Shown here: piece by piece, positions 24,469 to 36,346 of the stretch
Position numbering within the stretch: position 1 is the stretch's first letter
Layout: the number at the start of each line of letters is the position of its first letter
Assembly: GCA_964007475.1 (NCBI GenBank)
Contig: OZ023274.1
Span: 75,899,303 to 75,963,302 of the forward strand
Length of the DNA stretch: 64,000 bases
Direction of reading: 5' to 3'
DNA from: Hybos culiciformis
Lineage: Eukaryota > Arthropoda > Insecta > Diptera > Hybotidae
Position numbers and translations under genes: made by a program
Notes under the pieces: generated by a model
What the model saw: only the letters and a program-made list of their open reading frames with translations
Told to the model about the DNA's origin: nothing
Database searches by the model: none

Positions 24469-24668
24469 NNNNNNNNNNNNNNNNNNNNNNNNNNNNNNNN
24501 NNNNNNNNNNNNNNNNNNNNNNNNNNNNNNNNNNNNNNNNNNNNNNNNNNNNNNNNNNNNNNNNNNNNNNNNNNNNNNNNNNNNNNNNNNNNNNNNNNNN
24601 NNNNNNNNNNNNNNNNNNNNNNNNNNNNNNNNNNNNNNNNNNNNNNNNNNNNNNNNNNNNNNNNNNNN
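24469..24668. other. Assembly gap (200 N)
   Basis: Exactly 200 unresolved bases. The round number suggests a placeholder of unknown true length. Distances, frames and repeats cannot be carried across it. Confidence 0.99.
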
Positions 24669-27600
24669 TAATGACACTGTAATAAAAATCTTAATTTCTT
24701 CTCCTCTCTCTTGTTAGTGTTTAAGTTTGTAGTTCTACTTTAAATTCGTTGACAAAACATATTGGTAAGAAATTTGAAAAGTGTATATGATTTAAAAATA
24801 ACAATTTAATAATGACTGATTGATATACCACACTTAATAACAAATTTCTTCAGAAACAATTTACAAAATTTCTTATAAAAGTAGTAGAAAAGTAGTAGAA
24901 AAGTTTTTGTCTCTCCACCAGCATTTCATATAATACAAAAATTGCGACTAAAAGTTACACATTTTTTTCAGTAGATGTTTCAGAATTACAATAATTGCGA
25001 TGTCATCATTCTCATCTAATTACAATATTTATATTTTATTAGAAGTTATACAAAACTAAAAAGACTAAATTACATTAGATTTTTCTTTTGATTTAAGACT
25101 GAATAAAATTTTTTTTGTTAGCCCATTAAGAATTTAAAATTTGCTTTGTAAGTAAACTGAGAGTTATTATATTTATCTATATAGTCGGTCTGCCCATTCT
25201 AAAACGATATCAATGAAACTCCTTATTGGCTTCCAAATAAAATTGAAAAAAAAAAAAAAATGAAAACTAAAATGCATCTGAATTTTAAGAATTCAATATG
25301 GCTGGATTTACTTTAATTTATACAGAAAAGCTAAAAATAAAATTATTATTTTTTTTTATAAAGTAATCTTCTTTTCGTTTCTGCTGTAAAAGGTTTTTTG
25401 ATTATTTCGTTTTCGGTTATGTGTACATAAAGATTTCGTAAAAAATAAAAAAAAACATATGTGTATCGAAATACACAATAATTCTTTTAGTGGAAAAAAA
25501 AAAACAAAACAAAATATCTTTTTTTTTTTATGCTTATCTCAATATAGAGTTTTGTATACATAAATTTGGAAATTATCCGAAAAAAAAATAAAATCTGAAA
25601 ATTCTTTAATATTTTCTTTAAATTGGTACATCCCTCTGCACCATCACAGTTCGACATGGTTTAATTTATTCCCAAAAAAAAAAAAAAAATCTAAAGTAAA
25701 AAATAAATAAGAAGAAGAATTAAAATAAGAAATGAATAAAAATAAACGAAAGCGAAGAACAAAAGAATGCAACTTAATAACGAGAAAAAAAAAACCTGTG
25801 CGCAAGTCTTATCAACATAACCATGGTTGAATTTAATTTGTTCACAAAAAAACAAAAACTTTTTCTTTCCTCCGTTTTTATTTTTATTTTTTTTTTCTTG
25901 TCAATATTTTATTTTCAGAGGCACAAAAAACGGTTCGAAAATTCAATCATATTAAAGTACTTAACAAAGAATAAGAGATATGAAGCTAGTCGCAATATTA
26001 GTTTTGGTTTTTTTATGGAATTTCATATTTTAATGTTAAGAATATCTTAATGGTAGGAAAGATATGACCATCAGGACAAGACTCCATTGAATCGAGACAC
26101 CGTTCTATATAAGGCTATGTTTAATACTTGTACTTTTTAATATATCTATTATGATTATAGCAATATCCGACATAAAAATTTACTTAAATAATTTTTCGCT
26201 TGAAAAAAAATTTGAAAACTATAATTTTTAAGTAGCAACTTTTGCTAAAATTCAATTGCTATACTTATTTAGACAAGTTATTATATTTTTAATAATAAAT
26301 GTAAGCTTTTGGGCACATACTGCCAGAAAACAACGTATTTTTAGTTGTAATCCTTCCTTTAATTTGCCATCGAGTTTTTCAGTGTAGGTACTTACATATT
26401 TATTTTTAAATTGAAATTTTACTTTAAGAAATTTTTCTTAAAAAATAGAAAAAAGTATCTCGAAAAGTGAGATACATATTATTTAAAGTCGTTATTTCGT
26501 AATTTCTTTAATTGATTGACAGAGGCTTTGACAGTTTAATTTAAAACGCTTGTAATGTTAAAATATTAAATATACAAAATATTGAGCTACATACCTCGCT
26601 TCGATCTCGATTTGTTTTTATATTTCCATAGATTCTAGATATTATATTCCATTTGAATACATATTGAACGAGTTGAAATACATGTAGGTATATAAAATAT
26701 GTTTAATACTAAAATATTTTTAATACTAAAATCAATTTTTATTTTTTCTTTTAAATCCAAATTTCTTAAAGGCCACGAATTTATATTCTGATAACTTTTC
26801 TTAATTTTTGATATGTTGTTTTCATTTTATTTTTTTTTTTCGAGAAAGCAATTTTTTAAATGGAATTTCGTTATTAAAAAAAAAAAAAAACAAAAAGCTA
26901 TAATGTTATTAGGTATACGTTGAAATTTTCGGTTTTATACGTTAAATATTGAGATTTTTTCCTGGGTATTTTAATTTAAAATTCAATTTTTGTTTTCGGA
27001 ATGTCTGTATTTTAAAATATACGTATACTTACATATATATTTAAAGAACTTGATGGGTTATTTCAATTTTATTTTTTGATATATATTTATTTCTTGTTTT
27101 TATGTTATATCAATTTTAATAGAAATTTCCTTCCTGATGCCTGCACAACAAGTTCTTAGAAAGAATTTCACAGAAAAAGTTTTCGAAATTAATTTTTGAA
27201 TTTGAGACATTCAAGTTCAAGTTGGCAAAAGGATCATATAATAGTACCTAGATACTGTAGAAATTGAATTTTAAAATTAAAGTCCAATAGATATTTTTTG
27301 CGATATGAAAATTAAAGTTCGAATCGTATTAAAGCGTACTATATTTTTACCCGCAAATATTTAAAAAAAAATATCGTATTTAAGCCAAAAAATTATCACT
27401 TTCAGTTTCTAATCACGAAATTACGAATCCTCCATCTTATAGCAAATCATTTTGAAACCAAAAATTTATTTTATATTTTTACTATTATTGATAAAGCCAT
27501 ATATGAATGTTGTTCCCAGTTCGTATCAAATTGCATTCATCGAAATGACTCTTAAGTTTATTTCTGAAAGTTTTAAATGCAATGTCCAAATGTACGTTAA

Positions 27601-27860
27601 TTATGTTTTTCACAGATTATCTTTATTCCAATTTTCTCAGAAGTGGTAACACGAATTGGCAGATTCGAAAGAAAAGATTATAAAATATATTATATGTGTA
27701 CTTTTTGCGTTAAAAGAAAATTTTTATGTCCTTTGAGTACACAAAAAAATATAAATTTAATTTTAAATTGAATGAATGTTTAAATTTTTTGTGTATTGAA
27801 AATTGATCAGATTTTGAAAATTAAGGGTTTTTTGTAAATAAAAATACAGGGTGATTGTGC
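24669..27860. other. AT-rich non-coding stretch
   Basis: No gene is supported. A plus-strand frame at 25823-26050 contains a pyrimidine-rich CTTGTCAATATTTTATTTTCAG followed by AGGCACAAAAAACGG (near 25917), which resembles a splice acceptor, but the frame is mostly Phe/Ile/Lys. An imperfect repeat AGTAGTAGAAA occurs twice at 24880-24902. A slightly GC-richer stretch, 26052-26118, has no open frame of note. Confidence 0.45.
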
Positions 27861-27965
27861 AAAAAAAGAACCATTACATCGTTTATTTAGTAAATTCAGG
27901 TTTTAAAAATAAATAAAAAAGAATCAATAAATCGTTTACTTAGTAAGTTTAGGTTTTAAAAATAA
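27861..27965. repeat. 53-bp tandem duplication
   Basis: Two units with a 53-bp period, each ending TCGTTTA(T/C)TTAGTAA(A/G)TT(C/T)AGG and TTTTAAAAATAA, start near 27861 and 27914, with several substitutions. The block follows ATACAGGGTGATTGTGC at 27844-27860, a word resembling the ends of some insect transposons, but no partner end was found. Confidence 0.7.
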
Positions 27966-28971
27966 TATGAAAAATATTCAATTTTCATATTTTCAGTTAA
28001 GTTGGTAATATGGTAAAAAAAAGTTAAATGTGGACGAATCTGATAAAACTTGAATAATTGAATACTGCATACTACCTTTTATTGCAATTTCAAATGAAAT
28101 ATAATTCGCGAAATTTTGGAAATGAATTTAAAGAAAAAGAATTGAATTAACCAAATTATTTATTCTGTTTGCATTTCTTAATTAAATAAAAAAAACTAAT
28201 TGATATAATTGAAGCGTCATGATGAGACTATAGTAGAGCAATTATATTATAATAACAATTAATATGTATAATACAAACGTTCACTCTGTATATATACATA
28301 TTCTTCAATTACACAACATGACTTCGCTTTCAGGACAGGGCATAGGAATACGTTTAAATATTTTCGCAATTTATTATATAGGTTCTTATGTATGTTCGTT
28401 CAGTAAAGAGAATCAATGTAAAAAAAAAATAAATAAACTAAAATGATAAAATTATATGGAATAAAATATACAGAATTTTGTTGTTCACGGAAAAACGTGT
28501 GATGATTGAGTCAAAGAACAAAACAATTGAGCTATACAAAATTAATGCCTTATATACCTAAAAGAGTTAACCATAAAGTTAAGTTATCTTGTGGTTATTT
28601 GGTTTCCTTTTTGGATTTGGCTGTATATAACATTATTTATGCGAAATAATGTAATTTTTTTTGTTGAAACTAAAAACAAATCAAAAATTAAATTTTTCAA
28701 TGGGTTACAACAATAGTTCAGGATTATTCATTGTATTGATTTTGTTTTATAATGTTTATTAATTAAAAAAATAGATATTGGACTCCATCATGCTCTTCAA
28801 AATTTCAATAAATCTAATTATAAAAATCTACAACCTCATAATATACTCACATAATAACGAATGTAAATATTTTGATTAACAATTTATTGTCAACTTAATA
28901 TTATTATTATCAGATTAAATAAAATCTGGTATGTATAGAAAGCAGTATAAGATATATCATCCACACTTTAC
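27966..28971. other. AT-rich non-coding stretch
   Basis: No gene is recognised. The plus-strand frame at 28264-28446 (it contains YNTNVHSVYIHILQLHNMTS) has a mixed composition but no supporting signal. Confidence 0.5.
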
Positions 28972-28973
28972 TA

Positions 28974-29000
28974 TCGGGTGTATGCATTGAAAATGTCCAA
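28974..29000 (+). repeat. Left terminal inverted repeat of mariner
   Basis: 27 bp beginning TCGGGTGTATGCATTGAAAA. It matches the reverse complement of 29832-29858 at 26 of 27 positions (the second base differs), directly next to a TA at 28972-28973. It is the transposase-binding end. Confidence 0.9.
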
Positions 29001-29051
29001 TTTTTTACCAAAAAAAAATTCGTTTATTTCGATATAAAAAGGAAAAACATG

Positions 29052-29705
29052 TTATTCAAAGTATTGGCCATCGCTAGCTACAACATTTTCCCATCTTCCT
29101 GGCAATTTATAGATTTCGTCCCAAAAAAAATTTGCGAGCTTTTTTTGCGTATCGATCCAATTTCTAATTCCGTCGACTGAAGTGAACCATATTCCGGACA
29201 GGGCATTATGAATGGATCGAAATAAGTGGTAGTCGGAAGGAGCCAAGTCTGAACTATAAAGCGGGTGGAGTAATGATTCCCATGCAGCATTTTCAACGTA
29301 GTTTTTGACCTGCTGAACGCGATGCGGCCGAGCGTTGCCGTTATGGAAAATTATCGACTGGTGTCTGGAGGCGTATTCCGGCCGTTTTTGTTTGATTGCT
29401 GCGTTCAATTTGTCAATTGTCGTCGTTCACCATTGATGGTTTTACCATGTTTTAGCAGCTCATAGTAGGCCACTACTTTTTTCACTTGGCCCGGGAGTTC
29501 CTTCTCTTCCACGTTAAAATCAGCAGTTTTAAAGCGTGCAAACCAACGCTGATACGTTTTTCTATCGGAAACCATGTCATGCTAATCTTCTGAGATCAAT
29601 TGATGGCTTTCAGTCACGTTTTTTTTTAAATTAAAGCAAAAAAGCAAAGCTTCCCGCAAATGCTGTTTAGTCCGAAATTCGACATGGTTTTTGATGAAAA
29701 AAAAT
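29052..29705 (-). pseudogene. Mariner transposase pseudogene (deleted, stopped, frameshifted)
   Basis: Read on the minus strand, the N-terminal helix-turn-helix region is visible (FRTKQHLREALLFCFN, then TYQRWFARFKTADFNVEEKE and LPGQVKK). It jumps in frame to VVAYYELLKHGKTING, skipping roughly 130 codons that in this family include the first catalytic Asp (the TGDEKW-type motif). A TAG at 29584-29582 interrupts the N-terminal part, and a small indel near 29410 shifts the frame before LNAAIKQKRPEYASR. The C-terminal part is open to TAA at 29054-29052: FHNGNARPH, HPLYSSDLAPSDYHLF and VVASDGQYFE match the DD34D mariner family. The second catalytic Asp, normally HDNARPH, is Gly here (codon GGC), while the third Asp in PSDYHLF is kept exactly 35 residues later. 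The protein cannot be active. Confidence 0.92.
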
Positions 29706-29831
29706 ATTTTAATCTCATGTATGTTGCTGATGCGATACTGAATTATTTAGGTTTTGACGTCTACTTTAAGATACAACAGCTGTCATGGTCAAAATATGTA
29801 TCAGAATGATAGATATGAAGTCGGATGTGAG

Positions 29832-29858
29832 TTGGACATTTTCAATGCATACACCCAA
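29832..29858 (-). repeat. Right terminal inverted repeat of mariner
   Basis: 27 bp, reverse complement beginning TTGGGTGTATGCATTGAAAA, abutting TA at 29859-29860. It lies beyond the 5' end of the transposase remnant, so it is the 5' TIR of the element. Confidence 0.9.
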
Positions 29859-29860
29859 TA

Positions 29861-31023
29861 TAATACAGATTCGTTTTTAGCTCAGAAGTAGTTTTTTATA
29901 AAGTTATACGAATAATCATATTACTCGAATAATATCTAAGATAAATGTGAATATATAAAGATAAAGTATGCACACTATCACTTTAATTCTTTTACGCACA
30001 CTAAAAGTGAACACTGAATGCTCAAAAATCATAGTTTACTTTAATACTCATTCGAAAAGATATTTATGTATACCAAAAATACTTTAATAAAATCATGATG
30101 TTTGTTTCCAGACATAAAGCTGTTAGCTGCAACATTCACGGTTTATAATCGAACCTTTAGAGAAAATTGATTCATTGACATAACACACACGTTTTAATGG
30201 TGGCGGCCATTCTTCTACTAACTTCATTAAATATGAAAAATTCTGTTGGTTTTTTTTTTTTCCTTTTTCTTATGCTAAAGTTATACTATATTGAATATAT
30301 GTAATCAATATTAATTCCATGGTAGAAAAAAAAAAACCGATTTGAGAGGAATGAAAAATAATGAAAAAAAAAAACGTACAAAATACAAAATTGATGATAC
30401 TCGATGATGGCGAAATTATTTTAATCATATAGCTAAAATGTATTTATGAAAATGGAATAAATATAAAAATTAATGTTTCCCTTTTATTTGTGTTTTTTTT
30501 TTTCATTTGAAAGCATAAACATTAAAGATATACATATACCTTAAATTCTATACCTTATATCTTATTATCATCGTGAGGTTTTAGTATATAGAAGAAGATG
30601 AAAAAAAAAATAAACAATAATAAATTTATTTGTTCTTTTTAATCAATATTCTGCATTGAATTGCTTTATTAAAATAAAAAAAAATAAATTTTATATTAAC
30701 ATGGTCATAACTCACTTAACTGTCATTAGGTTATCTTGAGCGATAATATTTATTTTTTTTTTTGCTCTTTTTGTATAAAATTATTTTGCTTGCAGTTATG
30801 CTGCAAACATTGCAAACATAATAAAAATATTACCGTAAAATACCAATAATACATAACTATTAAAAATAGTTGCGTTAATAGTACATATAAGTTTTTAATT
30901 TTTTCAGTGTTTACATACATATTAAAATATTTCATATTTTATGAATAAATGGGCTTACTCTTAAGATTCATTCGTTATGATAAGGCTTAAAAGTGTTTAC
31001 GGACCTATATGTATGTTGAAGCC
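29861..31023. other. AT-rich non-coding stretch
   Basis: No gene is supported. A GC-rich word AATGGTGGCGGCCATT lies at about 30197-30212; a similar AATGGTGGTCGCCAT is at about 49174-49188. Several AATAAA words on the minus strand (for example near 30752) could serve the minus-strand frame at 31024-31200. Confidence 0.45.
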
Positions 31024-31200
31024 TTAGTTGAGGTGTCCTTTTTTGGATCCGTCTTCTTCAAGAATTGAGATAACCATTGCGTAAACGCTTCTTAGATTAT
31101 TATTCTTACTTTGAATTTGAATATTAAGTTTCTGGCTGGAGTATACAAGTCGAAACGCAATTCTTAATTGTATAACTTCTTGTAATGCTTCTATCAATTT
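31024..31200 (-). other. Minus-strand exon-like frame, unrecognised
   Basis: Fifty-eight codons are open on the minus strand up to a TAA at 31026-31024. The peptide contains LIEALQEVIQLRIAFRLVYS, LRSVYAMVISILEEDG and ends SKKGHLN, with an amphipathic-helix look and acidic/basic residues uncommon in this DNA. An AG (GATAG) just inside the upstream end could act as a splice acceptor, which would make this a last exon. A second frame over 31010-31095 is also open (it contains EAFTQWLSQFLKKTDPKKD), so the low stop count may partly reflect composition. No family is recognised. Confidence 0.22.
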
Positions 31201-34200
31201 TTAACCGATTTCATAATACCCATAGTTTATTAATATTAATTTAAAAACAAAATTATTATGATAATATTTTTCCGGCTATATATAATCATAATTGAGGTTT
31301 ATTCTAAAATTTTAATAGACTAATATTTATTGTAATAATTTTTTTCTTCTACTTCATTAAAAAATAATATCATTAATGGCTAGAAATAAATTGTTTTTTT
31401 TTTTTTTTATTTTTATTTTTTTTTTTTCAAATCTTTTATAGATTACTCCACACCCTAATTCCATTAATATCTATTGGGTTTTGATTAAAAATTTAAAATG
31501 CGTTTTTTTTGGTACATTAAAAATGGCTTGAACACATACCACTATGAAGATGAAAACTTAAATTAGGCTTTTTTTTTCTAAATTACCTACCGTGTTATAT
31601 TATTTTCTAATTTTCATAAAATAATCATAAAAATCCCACTGCCTATTAAATAAAAAATCATTAAATATTTATTTCCAATGCACTGGAAAAAAAATTATTG
31701 GTTAAAATTTGGGGCTTTGGTAATTATATATGCTATATTGATTTTTACATACTTATATAATAAGTTTAATCATTTAACTCTAAAATCATAAAATTATTGC
31801 CTTATATATCGGGAATTCGATACAAAGCTCAAACTTAAATATATACTTGCTTATTGCTTGTAAACGTTAAAAAAGAAACTTGTATCTTTATTTCGCGTTT
31901 CTAACTTCACAAATTGGATTGTACGTTGATGAGTCAGTAACTCAATTAGGAAGTTTGTTCGATATTCCTGTTTTTACATATAGTATTAATTATGTATGCT
32001 AGCTATATGACTTTAGGAGTTTTATATTTATAGTTCGTTTTGTAATTTCAAGATAAATAATAAAATTTAATGTCATATAAAAAAGTATAACGAAATTTTT
32101 CTGAGTGCTAATTAAAATCTTACAGTTTCTTTTTTTTATTTTCATTTAATACGAAAATCAATGGCATTATTTATTGAAAATTTCAATATCATATCGTTTT
32201 TCATAACAAAATTATTATCTTCGGGCTAAAAACATATACCTAGGTATATAAAACTCTCTACAAAATATATATAGACCCAAACTTTTTAAAGAGGAATTAA
32301 AAATAAAATAAAATGAAAGCAACATGAATCCAGATTTTTTATTTTTTTTTTATTTAATTATATCAGCAGACATTTTTATATGTAATAAAATTAATAAAAA
32401 AAAATCATGTATTGAAAATGTGCGCGTTTTAATGAACTTATTTGATAATGCCACTCAATCCCTAAGGATAAATTGGGAACGATAGTTTTTATACATACAT
32501 ATATCTGTATATTTTCTGGTTTTAAATTTTAATTTAAAATCAGGTTTTTTAGTTTGTTAATAAAATTAATGTTAAGGTGGAGTTTTTAATTTACTATTAT
32601 TGATAATTTTATTTTTCTTTTAACTGATAATAAAAAATTAGAATTAAAATTCCTGTAACTTAGTTAAAAATAAAATCAAATTTAAACAGTTTGGTTCCTT
32701 AATAAAAAACTCAGCATTTTTGGTTACTTTTTATATATGATTAATATAAAAATTATAATAAATGATGCTTAAGTTTTTTATTTCAGTAATAATGTGATAA
32801 CGTATTTTTGTACAAATTTCCTTTATCCAAAAATATAGGCATATAGAATTCAGATTATCTCGCACAAGGAAATAAGTTTCGGAAATTTTAAACCATTAAT
32901 ATAATAAAATTTATCAATCAATTAACTCAAAAGTTCTTATTATAATTGATATACTTAAAGAAGTTTATATGAGATCAACAAAAAAATTTGCCTTAAATAG
33001 ATAAAAAATAAATTTAAATTTTTTATACAAACGAAGTCCATAATCTAAAATTGAAGCACATTCATCTCAAAAATTGATTAAATTCTTTATTGCTTAATTG
33101 AAAATCTTATATAATAATGCTTAAATGACCAATTAATTGTTGTGATTATTGATAAATTGTTGTCAAATAGGGGGCCAAATCAGTAAAACAATTTAGTTTT
33201 TTTTGTTCCACTTTCATTCAATTGCGTGTCATATTAATTACATTTGAGAAACAATGTATCAAAATAATTGATGTTTTCAATTTTGGTATATATTTATTAA
33301 ATAATTCATAATGCTAATTAACAATTTAATTTTTAATGAGAATATATAGTTAATGTTGTCAAAGTATAATATTATATACTTGTATTCGAGAATAATTTTA
33401 ATAAATTTTATTATCGTTTAAATACAAAGTTTATTATAATTATAAAAAACAATAAATTTCCAAGTAGCAATGCTTAAAATTTTTGTTTCAAAGATTTACA
33501 TTGAACTGTTAAGTATAAGTTATAAGAATATTTACAATAGTTCAGTTCATCTTTCACATTTTTTTCTTTCTAAACATAAGTTTCAAAAGTTTTGCTTTAA
33601 TGTTATATTTGAAATACATATTAATGCTTTGATAAAAATACTAAACAATAACTGAGACCGGTAGCAATTGACCAATTGAAATGATGTTACTATAAATAAT
33701 AATATATATGACAAAAGGAGAAAACTATTAACTTTCGAAGCGTTCATAAAGCTTGTAATAATTTTTGCATTTTATTTTATAAATTAAATCTTTGCTATTG
33801 CTAAATAACGAATTTTTCGCGGCCTCAATTTAATCAATCTAATAAGAAAATAAAGTTTTGATATTTATGTATGTACATAATATTATCATATTTTCTACAA
33901 TTTATTGTTATGTACTTATGTGCAAGTTAATTTGTGTACCCCAAATTTTATAAGAAATAAAAAATCATTTAGGTTTGTCTTTTTTCATCAGTATATAGTT
34001 TCCGTTTATAAATTTCCCTGTAATTTTTATATTTGAATATTATTTTTCAAGTACAAATTATTAACATCTACCCTTAATTTAGCCTATACAATATGAATTT
34101 TTGACATTTAAATAAACCATAAAATGTGGGAATTAAGTAATATTTAAAAAAAAAATATATATAATATATTAAACAGGAAAACGAATAAAATGGTAAAAAT

Positions 34201-34650
34201 TGTAATAACCTTAATATAATTACAATGTTATTTTGAAATAATTATTTATTTCCAAAAGTATTTTTGTGTGTTATTAGTTAGAAAAAAAAAAATTAAAAAA
34301 AAATCTTTATGAATTATTCATAACTCGAAAATGTTATTTTTTTTGTTAATTTGGTTTTTTGTTTTGATTAATTAGTAGCGGCATATTTAAAGTTTGACAT
34401 ATACAATTAAAACGTAATTAATAATTTTTTCGTGAAAATTTATGTATAATAATCAAAAATTTACAATACATGGTTAATGATGGACTCTCTATAAATATAT
34501 GTTATGTACATTTAGGGTTATATGAGCTTAAATCACAATCAGATATTACTTGGAAATTAATCGATCCACAAGTTTAGAATAAATATTTTCTAATAATAAT
34601 AATAATAAAAAAATTTAATGTTCTCGATCTCAACTCCAAATGCAAAACTT
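31201..34650. other. AT-rich non-coding stretch
   Basis: Nothing coding. Long T runs occur at 31394-31410 and 31417-31429. A (TAA)n-type trinucleotide run of about six units lies at 34591-34606. The plus-strand frame at 33470-33655 is Ile/Phe/Asn/Lys-rich and has no supporting signal. Confidence 0.5.
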
Positions 34651-34666
34651 TATATAAGTAAATTTG

Positions 34667-34765
34667 ATGGTTAATAATCTCGAAAAGCGCCGACTATGTA
34701 GTGAAACTGATATTAGCGACGTAGAACACTTTACAATAGGTAGTGACGTGAATAAAATGATGTAG
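34667..34765 (+). other. Short ATG frame in a GC-richer island
   Basis: An ATG at 34667 opens 32 codons ending in TAG (34763-34765) and reading MVNNLEKRRLCSETDISDVE and then HFTIGSDVNKMM. The composition (Asp, Glu, Ser, Arg, Cys) is far from local noise. TATATAAG at 34651-34658 lies just upstream, too close to the ATG for an ordinary TATA promoter. The island continues to about 34950 as purine-rich DNA (GGAAATAGAGGAAGGAAGTA) without an open frame. It may be a first or single short exon, a non-coding RNA or a repeat fragment. Confidence 0.18.
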
Positions 34766-35980
34766 CTAGTAAAAGTTAGCTTTAGATAGAAATAGCACAT
34801 GTGCGAATGAGAATGATTAAGGAAATAGAGGAAGGAAGTAGATTTAAATAAACGGGAGTTAAAAATAATTATTTAAGATTATTCTAAAATTGACCAGCGA
34901 CTAGTAAGGATGTATTAACAACGGGCGTCAGCATAAGTTGGTGAGATTTTTGATTTTAAAAAAGTAAAAGGTAAAAAGGAGGTTTACAATTTGAAAATTA
35001 TACAATTATTTTGGAAGCTTATGTTAATGTGTCCTTTATTTTTTTTTAAATTTAATAATTACGGTATAAATACCTTTTATCAGCTTGTATTATCAAAAAT
35101 AAAAAGAAAATAATTCTTCTGGTTAAATAAAAAAGAAATAACAAAATTATACCAAATAAGTAAAGTGCTAAAATCACATTTTCTCATGCAATTACTTTTA
35201 AGTCATCAACAAGAAGAAAAGTTATTTTCATTTTTAATCTTGATTGTTTTCTTTGTAGACGAGTTTACAAACTAATAGACTTTTTGCACAAAAAAAAAAA
35301 TTAGATCGATTAAAAGACTATAAAAGCCGATCAAATCATTAAATTGACTTTTTTTTTTCTTTATAAGAGAATAATATCAACAAAAAAAACTAAAGAAAAA
35401 TAAAATCAGACCATCATTAAAAGATGCAATTTTTTATTGAATAAAATAAGAAAAACAAAAAAAAACAATTTTTTTTCTTCAGAAGATTAATATCTCAAAA
35501 GATAAATACAGGGAAAAAATATTGTATTAATTCCTTATTAGGAAATTGTGCAATGAATAGGAATGGGGTATTAAGTCCTAATCTTATATTTGCAATTAAA
35601 AGTTGTTTTTCAAAAAATTTAATATGAAAAATGATTTATTTTGCATTATATTAGAAGAATTTTTGTTAATAATGTCATTTTCCTATATACCCAATGTCTT
35701 GTGGAAACCCCAAACAGGGAACTTTTGAATCCATAAACCTTAAATCATCACTTTGTGAGTTCCATATAAGCATAAAAGTATTAAAGAGCACAAAAAATAT
35801 TTGCTTCTTCTTGAAAAATTTTGCATATTTTTTCTCAAAATTATTGGTAAACCTGATGCAATCAAATAACGACGTATTTATTTAAGACATTACAATTGAA
35901 GTGGATCTTAAAAGCAAAAACCGAGTAAAAAAGAATAACGACTTATTTTTTGACGTCAAAACGTTTTCCAAAGCAAAGGA
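34766..35980. other. Purine-rich then AT-rich non-coding stretch
   Basis: From 34766 to about 34950 the plus strand is rich in G and A, and CGACTAGTAAGG and ACGGGCGTCAGC stand out. After that the DNA returns to A/T homopolymers. The plus-strand frame at 35694-35885 starts MSCGNPKQGTFESINLKSSL, which is protein-like at first, then decays into Phe/Lys runs; no splice site or domain supports it. Confidence 0.4.
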
Positions 35981-35984
35981 CTTA

Positions 35985-36343
35985 GGGGCTGTTCACAAAT
36001 TACGTAACGGCTTGGGGGGGGGGGGTTTGAAAATTTGTTACAGTTTGTTACGGCGGGGGGGGGGGGTGTTTATAAAAATGTTATGTAACCAAATTTCCTC
36101 CTTTTTATAAAAAAAAATTACACTTAATATAATATTAATGCACGCAAAAAAAAACTTAAGTTATAATGAATTTTGTTTTGTTTATTCGAATAAAAAAATT
36201 GTTCAAAAAGTAATTTAAAAAGTGTTTAACTTTTGTTACGTTATTTTTCTGGGGGGGGGTCTTCGGAATTTGTTACGATCTGTTACTATGGGGGGGGGTT
36301 AAAAAACGGCAAAAAAAGCGTTACGTAATATGTGAACGGTCCC
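35985..36343. mobile_element. Harbinger-like MITE with four long G-runs
   Basis: The termini GGGGCTGTTCACAAATTACG (35985) and the reverse complement GGGACCGTTCACATATTACG (from 36343) form TIRs of about 26 bp. They are flanked on both sides by TTA (35982-35984, 36344-36346), a TWA target duplication as used by PIF/Harbinger elements. There is no transposase. Inside, a block of G-run, TTTGTTAC...TGTTAC, G-run appears twice in the same orientation (36014-36066 and 36251-36298), giving runs of 12, 12, 9 and 9 G on the plus strand. Superfamily placement rests on the TSD length and TIR style only. Confidence 0.8.
36014..36066 (+). repeat. Paired G12 tracts (G-quadruplex-prone)
   Basis: G12 at 36014-36025 and G12 at 36055-36066 flank TTTGAAAATTTGTTACAGTT plus TGTTACGGC. 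The arrangement is repeated with G9 tracts at 36251-36259 and 36290-36298. These are by far the longest G-runs in the window. Confidence 0.9.
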
Positions 36344-36346
36344 TTA

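Larger units (their letters stand above)
28974..29858 (-). mobile_element. Internally deleted mariner transposon
   Basis: An 885-bp element is bounded by TA dinucleotides (28972-28973 and 29859-29860), the mariner target-site duplication. The 27-bp terminal inverted repeats (28974-29000 and 29832-29858) begin T(C/T)GGGTGTATGCATTG and differ at one base. The transposase remnant inside lies on the minus strand. Full-length mariners are about 1.3 kb; about 400 bp is missing from the middle. Nearly identical TIRs with a broken gene mean it could at most be moved by a related transposase supplied from elsewhere. Subfamily was not resolved by eye. Confidence 0.93.

Noticed and set aside
24420..24717. 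Frames of 76-89 codons on both strands
   Set aside because: They are open only because they cross the 200-N gap.
35901..36110. Plus-strand frame of 69 codons
   Set aside because: It runs from flanking DNA across the left TIR and the G-runs of the MITE (poly-Gly), so it cannot be a gene.
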